Shown: piece by piece, positions 6,581-12,874 of the stretch | Layout of the letters: each line of letters begins with the position of its first letter | Position numbering within the stretch: the first letter of the stretch is position 1 | Assembly: GCA_041664945.1 (NCBI GenBank) | Contig: JBAYJY010000120.1 | Coordinates: 1-12,977, forward strand | Source: JBAYJY01 sp041664945 | Lineage (GTDB): Bacteria > UBP15 > UBA6099 | DNA length: 12,977 nt | Direction: 5' to 3' | Translations under genes and position numbers: made by a program | The notes under the pieces: model-generated | What the model saw: the letters and a program-made list of their open reading frames with translations, nothing else | Told to the model about the DNA's origin: nothing | Database searches by the model: none

Positions 6581-7509
6581 TAGGCACCATAGATGAGGCA
6601 TACTCGCTCGCGGGCGGGCATTCAAAAGCGCTGCACGACAAGCAAATCGGCAGCCTCGTAATCAACGACGATAAAGTCATAAGCGCGAACGGCGTCGAAG
6701 GCGTCGAGGTTGAAACCGATACGCGCAACGGCGAACTGTTCATAAAGCTGCGGGTAAAAGCCGGCTATAAATTCAAGGATCCGCTGCATCTCTGTTTCGG
6801 CGTTCTGTCGCCGGAGATGGCGCAGAGGATCAATCTCGACATCGCGACCGAAGAGGACTCCGCGATCGGGTTGCAGGCGCACTGCCTGTTCCCGAACGCG
6901 GTGGACGTGCTTCACGCGATGGAGGCGAAGATAGTCATAGGGCCGAACTCGAAGTACGACTACAACGAGGTGCACTGGCACGGCGACCGCGGATTGGTGC
7001 GGGTGATCCCGCACGCGAAGATCATTCTCGAAGAGGGCGCGCAACTCGTAAACAGTTTCTCGCTCGTTCAGGGCGCGGTCGGCAAAATGGAGTTCGACTA
7101 CGATATCGAGTGCCGGGCCAACACGCTGTGCCACATGCTCGCCAAGGTGTACGGAAAGTTCGACGACGCGATAGTGATTCGGGAGCGGGCGCATCTGCTT
7201 GGAGCGAACTCGCGCGGACTGCTCGAAACGCGGATGGTGATACGCGACAACGCCAGCACGGAGATCGTCAATGAGATAGTCGGCGAAGGCGACGGCTCCC
7301 GCGGCCACATGGACTGCATTGAGATAATAGTGGGCAGGAACGCGAAAGCAAAGGCGGTCCCGGTCGCTATCGTAACCAATGACAAGGCAAAAGTCACTCA
7401 CGAGGCGGCGATCGGCAGTATCGATAGCGAACAGCTTAACCTGCTGTTGAGCCGCGGTCTGGACGTTGATCGGGCGACCGAAGTCATCGTCAACGGACTG
7501 CTGAAGTAA
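6577..7509 (+). CDS. sufB: SufB/SufD-family Fe-S assembly scaffold (short, SmsB-like)
   Basis: A 310-residue protein of the SufBD core family, well short of the 420-490 residues usual for SufB or SufD and close to the size of the single scaffold in two-gene SUF-like minimal systems. The core is a right-handed beta-helix: repeated short strands such as AKIVIGPNSKYDYNEVHW, AKIILEEGAQLVNSFSLVQG and VIRDNASTEIVNEIVGEG. The C-terminal family motif is KVTHEAAIGSIDSEQLNLLLSRGLD (stretch 272-296), where H275-E276 align with the conserved HEA of SufB. C247 (GHMDC) is a candidate cluster or sulfur ligand; the position equivalent to E. coli SufB C405 does not appear to be Cys. The frame is open upstream to 6205, but the ATG at 6577 overlaps the SufC stop by 4 nt and has AAGGAG at 6559-6564, so that is the start. 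A homo-oligomeric scaffold with SufC is inferred. Confidence 0.9.
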   Translation: MIGTIDEAYSLAGGHSKALHDKQIGSLVINDDKVISANGVEGVEVETDTRNGELFIKLRVKAGYKFKDPLHLCFGVLSPEMAQRINLDIATEEDSAIGLQAHCLFPNAVDVLHAMEAKIVIGPNSKYDYNEVHWHGDRGLVRVIPHAKIILEEGAQLVNSFSLVQGAVGKMEFDYDIECRANTLCHMLAKVYGKFDDAIVIRERAHLLGANSRGLLETRMVIRDNASTEIVNEIVGEGDGSRGHMDCIEIIVGRNAKAKAVPVAIVTNDKAKVTHEAAIGSIDSEQLNLLLSRGLDVDRATEVIVNGLLK

Positions 7510-7558
7510 ACGAGTGAAAGATACAGCGATTCGATATTAACGCATGCCTAATAACAAC

Positions 7559-7615
7559 AAGCAAATTATCATAACTCTGCCTGATTTACTCCCAATAATT
7601 TGCTTTTTTATTTAA
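7559..7615 (+). terminator. Rho-independent terminator after the SUF-like operon
   Basis: AAGCAAATTAT (7559-7569) pairs perfectly with ATAATTTGCTT (7595-7605), an 11-bp stem with a 25-nt loop. The plus strand then runs T-rich (TTTTTATTTAAT). It lies 50 nt after the scaffold gene stop. The right arm and part of the loop are also the last codons and stop codon of the convergent AT-rich gene, so the same sequence may end transcripts from both sides. The stem is AT-rich and the loop long, which lowers certainty. Confidence 0.6.
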
Positions 7616-8611
7616 TATTACCCAATTATCATTTCTTTTAATAAGTTCATACTGATAACCTTCAGCAACTCTTTGGTAGTAAGAGTATATCACGTCTACT
7701 TTTACATTATTTTTATCAATATGTCTAATATCCTTAAAAGACACACCGTATGCGCCGTTCATTTTATTTTCTTTTGATAGAAACAATATATTGTTATTGC
7801 CAATATAATACTGCGACCCTTCAAAACGACATTGATAAACATTAAATATGAAATCGTTTTTTATATAGTTATATTGATCATTAAATACTGCGCTGAATAT
7901 CTTTGACTCGTCAGTATTCATAGTTTTGTTTGATACGACTGGATTATTGTCTAGGTTATCAGTTATTCCATCATGGTCGGTATCTTTATCATTCAGATCG
8001 GTTCCTATCTCATTTTCCAAAATGTCTGTTAACCCATCCTTATCAATATCATTCTTGATCGCGTCCATGTCAAAATTAAATACAAGGTATCGCTTGCGCT
8101 CTCTCACACTTCCTTTTTTTGTGTACCAGAATCCTATCTTTATCAAGTTTCTTGTTTTCACATAAAATATTTTATTAACAATAATATCTTCATCCTTCAG
8201 CCCGCAGACATCATTGTGTTCGCATAATCTTTGCTTTATTACTTCGGTCGAGAAAGGCGTAAGCAATGGTTTGTCACAAATATTGTTTTTGCATTTAATT
8301 ATCCATAAATCGAAATTACCTGCCCAATTTGCTTCACACAATCGATATTGATATTTATCAATCGTAAAATCCTTGACTGGCACACAATCACATCTATCTG
8401 AAGCTTCATCCGAATCCGTTTTAATTACTTCTTTATTTATGGAATAAGCTGAACATTTAACATAATTTTGGTGATTATATGGCGTTGCATATTTAAGCTC
8501 TGATTTGTCGTTGTTGTTAGATTGAAGTGTTTTTACGCTACATATAAATAATATGAAAACAAACATCCCAACTACGGCTTTGGGGGATTTTTGACTACAA
8601 AGCTGATGCAT
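7586..8611 (-). CDS. AT-rich gene for membrane-anchored/secreted protein with thrombospondin type 3-like Ca-binding repeats
   Basis: A 341-residue protein of unknown function. I prefer the ATG at 8609-8611 (MHQLCSQK), with GAGG six bases upstream, over the in-frame TTG four codons earlier that overlaps this site. A hydrophobic segment at about 12-30 (AVVGMFVFILFICSVKTL) is a signal peptide or anchor. The mature part is Cys-rich up to about residue 136 (C53, C74, C76, C92, C107, C112, C130, C136), suggesting disulfides outside the membrane. Residues of about 188-224 carry two Asp-rich calcium loops, DIDKDGLTD and DTDHDGITD, as in thrombospondin type 3 repeats. The C-terminal part is beta-rich and ends YQYELIKRNDNWVILNKK, a pattern common in small secreted domains. 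By hand count of sample lines its G+C is about one third, against 60-70% in hydE. It starts 14 nt after the hydE stop on the same strand, so it may be read from the hyd transcript. Confidence 0.82.
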   Translation of the reverse strand: MHQLCSQKSPKAVVGMFVFILFICSVKTLQSNNNDKSELKYATPYNHQNYVKCSAYSINKEVIKTDSDEASDRCDCVPVKDFTIDKYQYRLCEANWAGNFDLWIIKCKNNICDKPLLTPFSTEVIKQRLCEHNDVCGLKDEDIIVNKIFYVKTRNLIKIGFWYTKKGSVRERKRYLVFNFDMDAIKNDIDKDGLTDILENEIGTDLNDKDTDHDGITDNLDNNPVVSNKTMNTDESKIFSAVFNDQYNYIKNDFIFNVYQCRFEGSQYYIGNNNILFLSKENKMNGAYGVSFKDIRHIDKNNVKVDVIYSYYQRVAEGYQYELIKRNDNWVILNKKANYWE

Positions 8612-8625
8612 GGTATACCTCAACG

Positions 8626-9621
8626 CTACTTTTTATAACTGTGGCCGTAGCCTGTGGCGATCGTTCTTCCTATGGAGCGGAGGAGGGCTTCGACGGTTTC
8701 CATCGAGTCTTCCGAGGTGTCGTCGATTCCGGAGCGGCCGGGGTAGATGCGGTAAAGCTCCTTGTATTTCGGTGGGGTCGAGTTCGGCATGATGACGTTT
8801 GCGCCGCAGAGCAGGGCGCGCTTTCTGCCGTCGGCGGCGACGGTGCCGGCGGCTGTTGTTGCGGGCATAAGCAGGTGCGGAACGGCAATCCGCGTGAGCG
8901 CAACGGCCTTCAGCGTCATTTCGAGAGGCCCGGCCGGCGCGCATGCCATCGGCGTGTCCTCGTTCGGGATGAAAGGTCCAATGCCACACATATCGAACTG
9001 CATTTTCTTTATGAACAGTATATCGTCAGCGATGATTTCCGGCGTCTGGCCGGGCAGGCCGACCATCATTCCGGAACCGGTCTGGAAGCCGAGTTCCAAC
9101 AGTGTTTCGAGGCAGCGGATCCGGTTCTCAAGCTTCATGTCGGGATGCAGTTTCTTGTAGAGATTCGGGTTGACCGTTTCCTGTTTGATGAGATAGCGGT
9201 CGGCGCCGGCGGCTTTCATTGCGGCATAGTCCTCGCGCGAGTATTCGCCGAGCGAGAGCGTGACTGCCATGCCTGTTTCGTCTTTTATCGCGCTCACGAG
9301 GGCGGCGACCCATTCGGCGGTCAGCCGCGGGTCTTCGCCTGACTGCAGGACGACTGTTTTTCTTCCGCGCGTGGCGGCGGCGCTTACGCAATCGAGGATT
9401 TCCTGTTTCGTCATGCGATAGCGTTTCAGGGCGCTGTTGTCGGCGCGCAACCCGCAGTAGTCGCAGCCGCGCGCGCAGTGGTTCGAGATCTCGACGAGCG
9501 TGCGGATATGGACTTCATCGCCGACGGTGTCGCGCCGCGCCGTGTCCGCCATGTGGTAAAGTTCGGCGAGCCGCGCCGGGTCGTCTTCCTTAAGCCATCC
9601 GATAATTTGGTCGCGTGTCAT
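8626..9621 (-). CDS. hydE: [FeFe] hydrogenase maturase HydE (radical SAM)
   Basis: A 331-residue radical SAM enzyme that, with HydG and HydF, builds the 2Fe subcluster of the H-cluster in the cytoplasm. The SAM cluster motif is C49-x3-C53-x2-C56 (HCARGCDYCGLR), a HydE signature including GLR. Further family segments are TVVLQSGEDPRLT, VTLSLGEYSREDY, RYLIKQETVNPNLY, LGFQTGSGMMVGLPGQT and IGPFIPNEDTP, which carry SAM and substrate contacts in this family. The second, non-essential cluster of Thermotoga HydE would need Cys near residues 311-322; this protein has none there. The ATG at 9619-9621 has only a weak GAAAG upstream. The gene follows hydF by 52 nt. BioB and PylB are relatives, but the hydF and hydG neighbours settle the call. 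Confidence 0.95.
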   Translation of the reverse strand: MTRDQIIGWLKEDDPARLAELYHMADTARRDTVGDEVHIRTLVEISNHCARGCDYCGLRADNSALKRYRMTKQEILDCVSAAATRGRKTVVLQSGEDPRLTAEWVAALVSAIKDETGMAVTLSLGEYSREDYAAMKAAGADRYLIKQETVNPNLYKKLHPDMKLENRIRCLETLLELGFQTGSGMMVGLPGQTPEIIADDILFIKKMQFDMCGIGPFIPNEDTPMACAPAGPLEMTLKAVALTRIAVPHLLMPATTAAGTVAADGRKRALLCGANVIMPNSTPPKYKELYRIYPGRSGIDDTSEDSMETVEALLRSIGRTIATGYGHSYKK

Positions 9622-9648
9622 GTAACGTTGCTTTCAAGCATGTTTTGA

Positions 9649-9664
9649 GCGCAGCATGCTGCGC
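9649..9664. repeat. 16-bp perfect palindrome in hydF-hydE gap
   Basis: GCGCAGCATGCTGCGC is its own reverse complement. It sits in the 52-nt gap, read on the minus strand as GTAGGGGCGCAGCATGCTGC and so on, just after the hydF stop. The flanking GTAGGGG plus a GC-rich palindrome resembles short dispersed intergenic palindromes seen in many genomes. As RNA it would form an 8-bp stem with essentially no loop, so it is more likely a DNA repeat than a terminator, and it has no T-tract. Confidence 0.6.
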
Positions 9665-9673
9665 CCCTACGGT

Positions 9674-10918
9674 TTATTGCGGAACTTTTTTCTTCTTTGC
9701 CTCTCTGAATGCGTCGAGCGCGGAAGGGAACGGCTCGAGAGCGCGTTCGAAGATTCCGAGCGAGTAGGCGATAGTGAGTCCGTAGTTGGTGATCGGGACG
9801 CCGGCGCGGCGGCAGCGAAGGATGCGCGATAGCATTTCGCGGCGGTTCCACATGCAGGCTCCGCAGTGTATGACGAGCTTGAACTGCGGCAGGTCGTCCG
9901 GGAAGTCGTGGCCCTGAGAGTGAACGAAATCGAGTTTGCCGCCGATGTACTGGGTGAGCCAGCGCGGTATTTTTACGCTGCCTATGTCGTCGGTTATCGG
10001 ATGGTGAGAGCATGACTCGGCGATGAGAACGCGGTCGCCGGGCTTTAGGGAATCTATCGCGGTCGCGCCGCGAACCTGTTCGTTCAGGTCGCCCTTGAAG
10101 CGGGCGAATAGGATCGAGAAGGAAGTCATTTTAATCTCGGGCGGCGTGTCGGCGGCGACTTTAAGGAACGCTTGCGAATCGGTGACGACGAGTTTTGGCG
10201 GCCGCTTGAGGTTGTCCAGAGCGCTGCGCAATTCGCGCTCCTTTACCACGACGCAGTAGGCGTCGTTGTCGAGAAGGTCGCGGATGGATTGCACCTGCGG
10301 TAGGATGAGGCGGCCCTTCGGCGCTTCTTTGTCTATGGGAACGACGAGCACGGCGGTTTCGCCGGCGCCGACGAGGTCGCCGAGAATGCTCGGATTGTTG
10401 ACGAACTCTTCGGGCGCGGCGTCGAGCAGCGCCTGTCGCAAATCGAGAACTCCCGCGCCGGTGGCGGCCGATGTTTTAACGGTCGCGATCTTTTCGGCAG
10501 CGAGACGGTCAATAATCGCGGGGTCGGGCGCTGCGAGGTCGGTTTTGTTGAAAACGACGATTATCGGAACGCCGCGCGTTTTCAGTTCTTCGAGCAGTTT
10601 TTCCTCGAAGTCGTTCCATTCGCCCGCGACAGAGATGATGACGCCAAGCTCGGTGCGGTCGAAAACCTGTCTCGTTTTCAAGACGCGCAGTTCGCCGAGA
10701 GCGCCGGTGTCGTCTATGCCTGCGGTGTCTATGAAAAGAACCGGACCGAGCGGGAGCAGCTCCATCGGTTTTTCAACCGGGTCCGTTGTTGTGCCCGGCT
10801 GGTCGGATACGATTGAAACCTGCTGATGGGTGATCGCGTTGAGCAGGCTCGACTTGCCCGCGTTCCGGCGTCCGAATATCCCGATGTGCAGTCTGAATCC
10901 TTTTGGCGCGCTTTGCAT
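9674..10918 (-). CDS. hydF: [FeFe] hydrogenase maturation GTPase HydF
   Basis: A 414-residue scaffold and GTPase that carries the 2Fe precursor and delivers it to apo-HydA. The N-terminal G domain has P-loop GRRNAGKS (16-23), PGTTTDP (41-47) as G2, DTAG (64-67) as G3 and NKTD (124-127) as G4, followed by a dimerisation region. The C-terminal cluster domain shows ESCSHH (C303, H305) and HCGACMWNRR (H351, C352, C355), matching the CxHx(n)HCxxC pattern of HydF, with 45 residues between the two halves. Total length is normal. The start MQSAPKGFRLHIGIFG aligns with the usual short N-terminus. The ATG at 10916-10918 has no clear ribosome-binding site: the bases before it are A/T-rich and come straight after the hairpin at 10928-10963. 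It lies between hydG and hydE on one strand. Confidence 0.96.
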   Translation of the reverse strand: MQSAPKGFRLHIGIFGRRNAGKSSLLNAITHQQVSIVSDQPGTTTDPVEKPMELLPLGPVLFIDTAGIDDTGALGELRVLKTRQVFDRTELGVIISVAGEWNDFEEKLLEELKTRGVPIIVVFNKTDLAAPDPAIIDRLAAEKIATVKTSAATGAGVLDLRQALLDAAPEEFVNNPSILGDLVGAGETAVLVVPIDKEAPKGRLILPQVQSIRDLLDNDAYCVVVKERELRSALDNLKRPPKLVVTDSQAFLKVAADTPPEIKMTSFSILFARFKGDLNEQVRGATAIDSLKPGDRVLIAESCSHHPITDDIGSVKIPRWLTQYIGGKLDFVHSQGHDFPDDLPQFKLVIHCGACMWNRREMLSRILRCRRAGVPITNYGLTIAYSLGIFERALEPFPSALDAFREAKKKKVPQ

Positions 10919-10927
10919 GATTTTTTA

Positions 10928-10963
10928 TTGAGGAAAACCCTTTTGAGAAAGGTTTTTCCTCAA
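10928..10963. repeat. Hairpin immediately upstream of hydF
   Basis: TTGAGGAAAACCCTTT (10928-10943) and AAAGGTTTTTCCTCAA (10948-10963) form a 16-bp inverted repeat with one mismatched position and a 4-nt loop (TGAG). It ends 10 nt before the hydF ATG. On the minus strand it is followed by ATAAAAAA rather than a T-tract, so it is not a normal terminator for hydG transcripts. In the plus direction it is followed by CTCCTTTTCC. It could be an mRNA leader hairpin or part of the dispersed-repeat sequence noted nearby. Confidence 0.6.
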
Positions 10964-11050
10964 GCTCCTTTTCCAAAACTTTTCAGTTTCGGGCCTCATG
11001 TGTCAGTCCTTAGGACATTTTACATTATCTGAAATATATATATTCATCCC

Positions 11051-11087
11051 CTAAAAAAAATCGCAACAAATAAATTGCTGCGATTTT
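11051..11087 (-). terminator. Rho-independent terminator downstream of hydG
   Basis: AAAATCGCAACAA (11057-11069) and TTGCTGCGATTTT (11075-11087) make a 13-bp stem with one A-C mismatch and a 5-nt loop. On the minus strand the stem runs straight into eight T residues (complement of 11053-11060), the classical layout for ending a transcript coming from hydG, about 180 nt after its stop. If efficient, hydF and hydE would need their own promoter or read-through. Confidence 0.75.
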
Positions 11088-11269
11088 GAAAATCTGACTT
11101 ACAAATATTGCTGAGGCCCTTAATGAAAATTTTTGGAAAGTTTGAAAACCTTTGCCGGCCAGCCGGCTTTTTATTTGGGCCTCATCAATCTAATTTTGAT
11201 CAAGAGGCTCATTCGATGCTCAAACTCAAATCATCATTACAAATAGGTTTTCATTCTTTCCAGCAATTT

Positions 11270-12652
11270 TTAAAAGTACAGATCCCTTTCGCCGCTTTGG
11301 ACGCGTTTGAGGCGTTCGATGGTTTCCTTGATGCGGGCGTCGGAAGGAATATCCTTGGTTTGCTCCTCGATGGTTTTCAGGCCGGCTATGCGAGTTTCAG
11401 GCGAAGCATAGTCTTCGAGATATTCCATGAAAGTGAGGAGCGCATTGGGCAGGCAGAACTCTTTGATGAGTCCGGGTTTTGCGAGCTCCATGAAATCCTG
11501 GCCGGTGCGGCCGAGCCGGTAGCAGCCGGTGCAGAAGCTGGGCACGTATCCCATTTGGGCGACGTCGTAGATGACTTCGTCGAGCGGCCGCGTGTCGCCG
11601 ACGGTGAACTGTTCGAGTTCTGGGGCGTGTTCGCGGGCGTCCTTGTAGCCGCCGGGGTGAGTGCGCGAGCCGGCGCTGATCTGTGAGACTCCGAGGTCGA
11701 ACAGCTCGCGGCGCATCTCGGCGGTTTCGCGTGTGGACATTATCATGCCGGTGTACGGGACCATAAGTCGCGTGATGGCAACCGCGCGCCGGAATTCATC
11801 GTCCGAAACTTCATAGGGAGGCTTGTCCGCGATATCCGAGTTCTGAGCCGGTTCGATGCGCGGGAAAGAGATAGTGTGCGGGCCGACACCGTATTTCTTG
11901 TCGAGGTGTTCCGCGTGCTGATACATCGCGAGAATCTCGAACTTCCAGTCGTAGAGCCCGAACAGGGCGCCCATGGCGACATCGTTAATGCCGCCTTCCT
12001 GAGCGCGGTCGAGCGCATAGAGTCGCCATTCGTAGTCGGCTTTTTTGCCAGCCGGATGCATTTTATGGTAGGTGTCGAGATGGTACGTCTCCTGAAAACA
12101 CTGGTACGTGCCGATCCCGGTTGCCTGCAGAGTTTTGAAGTCCTCGACCGAAAGCGGGGCGAGGTTCACGTTAACGCGGCGCATTTCGCCTTTGCCGGAT
12201 TTCACGGAGTAGGCGGCGCCGATGGTGTCAACGATATATTGGATGCCGGCCGCTTCGCCGTAAACGAGTAGGACGCGCTTGTGGCCCATGTCCTCGAGGA
12301 TTTGCACTTCCTCTTTAAGTTCGTCGATCGTGAGCGCCTTGCGCTTGAGTTCCTTGTTTTCCACACGGAACGCGCAGTAAAGACAACTGTTTGGGCAAAG
12401 ATTGGAAACATAGAGCGGGGCGAAGAGCACGAGCCGTTTGCCGTAGATGCCGAGTTTGACCTCGCGGGCGGCGTTGAAAATGCTTTCCACCAATTCCTTG
12501 TCTTCCGCCTGAAGCAGAATCGCGGTCTCTTCGAAATTGAGGCCGCGCATTTCGCGCGCTTTTGCGATTACCTCCGCAACGCGGGCTTTGTCCGGATTTT
12601 TGTTTTCCTCGAGGGTTTTAAAAATCCGATCCTCGTCGATGAAGCCTGCCAT
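11270..12652 (-). CDS. hydG: [FeFe] hydrogenase maturase HydG (tyrosine-cleaving radical SAM enzyme)
   Basis: A 460-residue radical SAM enzyme that cleaves tyrosine to p-cresol and makes the CO and CN ligands of the H-cluster. The SAM cluster motif is C86-x3-C90-x2-C93 (LCPNSCLYCAFR). The C-terminal auxiliary cluster motif CX2CX22C is complete: C374 and C377 (FCTGCYRLG) and C400 (KEFCLPNA), which separates HydG from its relative ThiH. Between them are VLLVYGEAAG, NVNLAPLSVEDF, GTYQCFQETYH, GPHTISFPRIEPA (H259 near the position of the dangler-iron ligand) and SAGSRTHPGGY, all HydG-like. Length is normal. The ATG at 12650-12652 has GGGAAGG at 12666-12672, a slightly long 13-nt spacing. Its start is only about 40 nt after the terminator that follows hydA. 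Confidence 0.97.
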   Translation of the reverse strand: MAGFIDEDRIFKTLEENKNPDKARVAEVIAKAREMRGLNFEETAILLQAEDKELVESIFNAAREVKLGIYGKRLVLFAPLYVSNLCPNSCLYCAFRVENKELKRKALTIDELKEEVQILEDMGHKRVLLVYGEAAGIQYIVDTIGAAYSVKSGKGEMRRVNVNLAPLSVEDFKTLQATGIGTYQCFQETYHLDTYHKMHPAGKKADYEWRLYALDRAQEGGINDVAMGALFGLYDWKFEILAMYQHAEHLDKKYGVGPHTISFPRIEPAQNSDIADKPPYEVSDDEFRRAVAITRLMVPYTGMIMSTRETAEMRRELFDLGVSQISAGSRTHPGGYKDAREHAPELEQFTVGDTRPLDEVIYDVAQMGYVPSFCTGCYRLGRTGQDFMELAKPGLIKEFCLPNALLTFMEYLEDYASPETRIAGLKTIEEQTKDIPSDARIKETIERLKRVQSGERDLYF

Positions 12653-12690
12653 CTGATGTCACATACCTTCCCGGATCGGTCGTCCGGCCG

Positions 12691-12745
12691 GTCCTAAAAA
12701 TAAAAGCGCCGGGAGACCATCATCAAGAGGATGCGGTCTCCCGGC
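12691..12745 (-). terminator. Strong rho-independent terminator between hydA and hydG
   Basis: GCCGGGAGACC (12708-12718) pairs perfectly with GGTCTCCCGGC (12735-12745), an 11-bp GC-rich stem extended inward by CATC/GATG (12721-12724 with 12730-12733). On the minus strand it is followed by GCTTTTATTTTTAGG (complement down to 12691), a T-rich tail. It lies about 130 nt after the hydA stop and about 40 nt before the hydG start, so it probably ends most hydA transcripts and sets a lower level of hydG. Confidence 0.8.
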
Positions 12746-12763
12746 TCTTTACTGACGGCGCTT

Positions 12764-12782
12764 ATGGCTGATTAACAGCCAT
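12764..12782. repeat. Small hairpin in hydA 3' region
   Basis: ATGGCTG (12764-12770) and CAGCCAT (12776-12782) form a 7-bp stem with loop ATTAA. It lies just upstream of the main terminator on the hydA transcript, and AAGCGCC/GGCGCTT (12704-12710 with 12757-12763) could pair across the terminator stem. The role is unknown; it may stabilise the hydA 3' end. The rest of the gap (12783-12874) shows GC-rich sequence with no gene that I can support. Confidence 0.4.
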
Positions 12783-12874
12783 TACATATAACCGTTCGGC
12801 GCGCCCGGAAAGTTCCCGTTGGAGGAAAATTTCGCGGGCGAGCTTTTCGGTTCCGGCGCCGCCGGATTGCGTTA

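Larger units (their letters stand above)
10919..11269. other. 351-bp hydG-hydF intergenic region
   Basis: No credible gene. From the hydG side it holds a GC-rich hairpin (GCCGG at 11154-11158 with CCGGC at 11163-11167), a terminator (11051-11087), an A/T-rich stretch (11017-11046), a small symmetrical site GTCCTTAGGAC (11006-11016), and a hairpin immediately upstream of hydF (10928-10963). Short copies of GGGCCTCA occur at 10991-10998 and 11177-11184, with an inverted copy at 11112-11119. The plus-strand frame beginning at 11108 runs antisense into hydG and is not a gene. Confidence 0.75.

Noticed and set aside
5816..6625. Long open frame (269 codons) antisense to the SufC-type gene
   Set aside because: It is Arg/His/Tyr-rich with no recognisable family, has no ribosome-binding site, and lies fully opposite a gene with all ABC motifs.
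6622..7401. Open frame of 259 codons antisense to the SufB-type scaffold
   Set aside because: Low-complexity Val/Arg/His composition typical of an antisense shadow in high-G+C DNA; the plus strand has the conserved family motif.
8641..9342. Open frame of 233 codons antisense to hydE
   Set aside because: Shadow of hydE; no recognisable domain or start signal.
10773..10976. Small minus-strand frame starting at a TTG before hydF
   Set aside because: It reads through the hairpin and then overlaps hydF in another frame; the start is just the repeat-like sequence.
11154..11176. GCCGGCCAGCCGGC followed by T-rich sequence as a plus-strand terminator
   Set aside because: The stem is only 5 bp with a 4-nt loop and there is no plus-strand gene upstream; at most it adds to the hydG 3' end.
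11108..11686. Plus-strand frame of 192 codons entering hydG from the intergenic region
   Set aside because: Most of it is antisense to hydG, its N-terminal part covers hairpins and repeat-like sequence, and no ribosome-binding site is seen.
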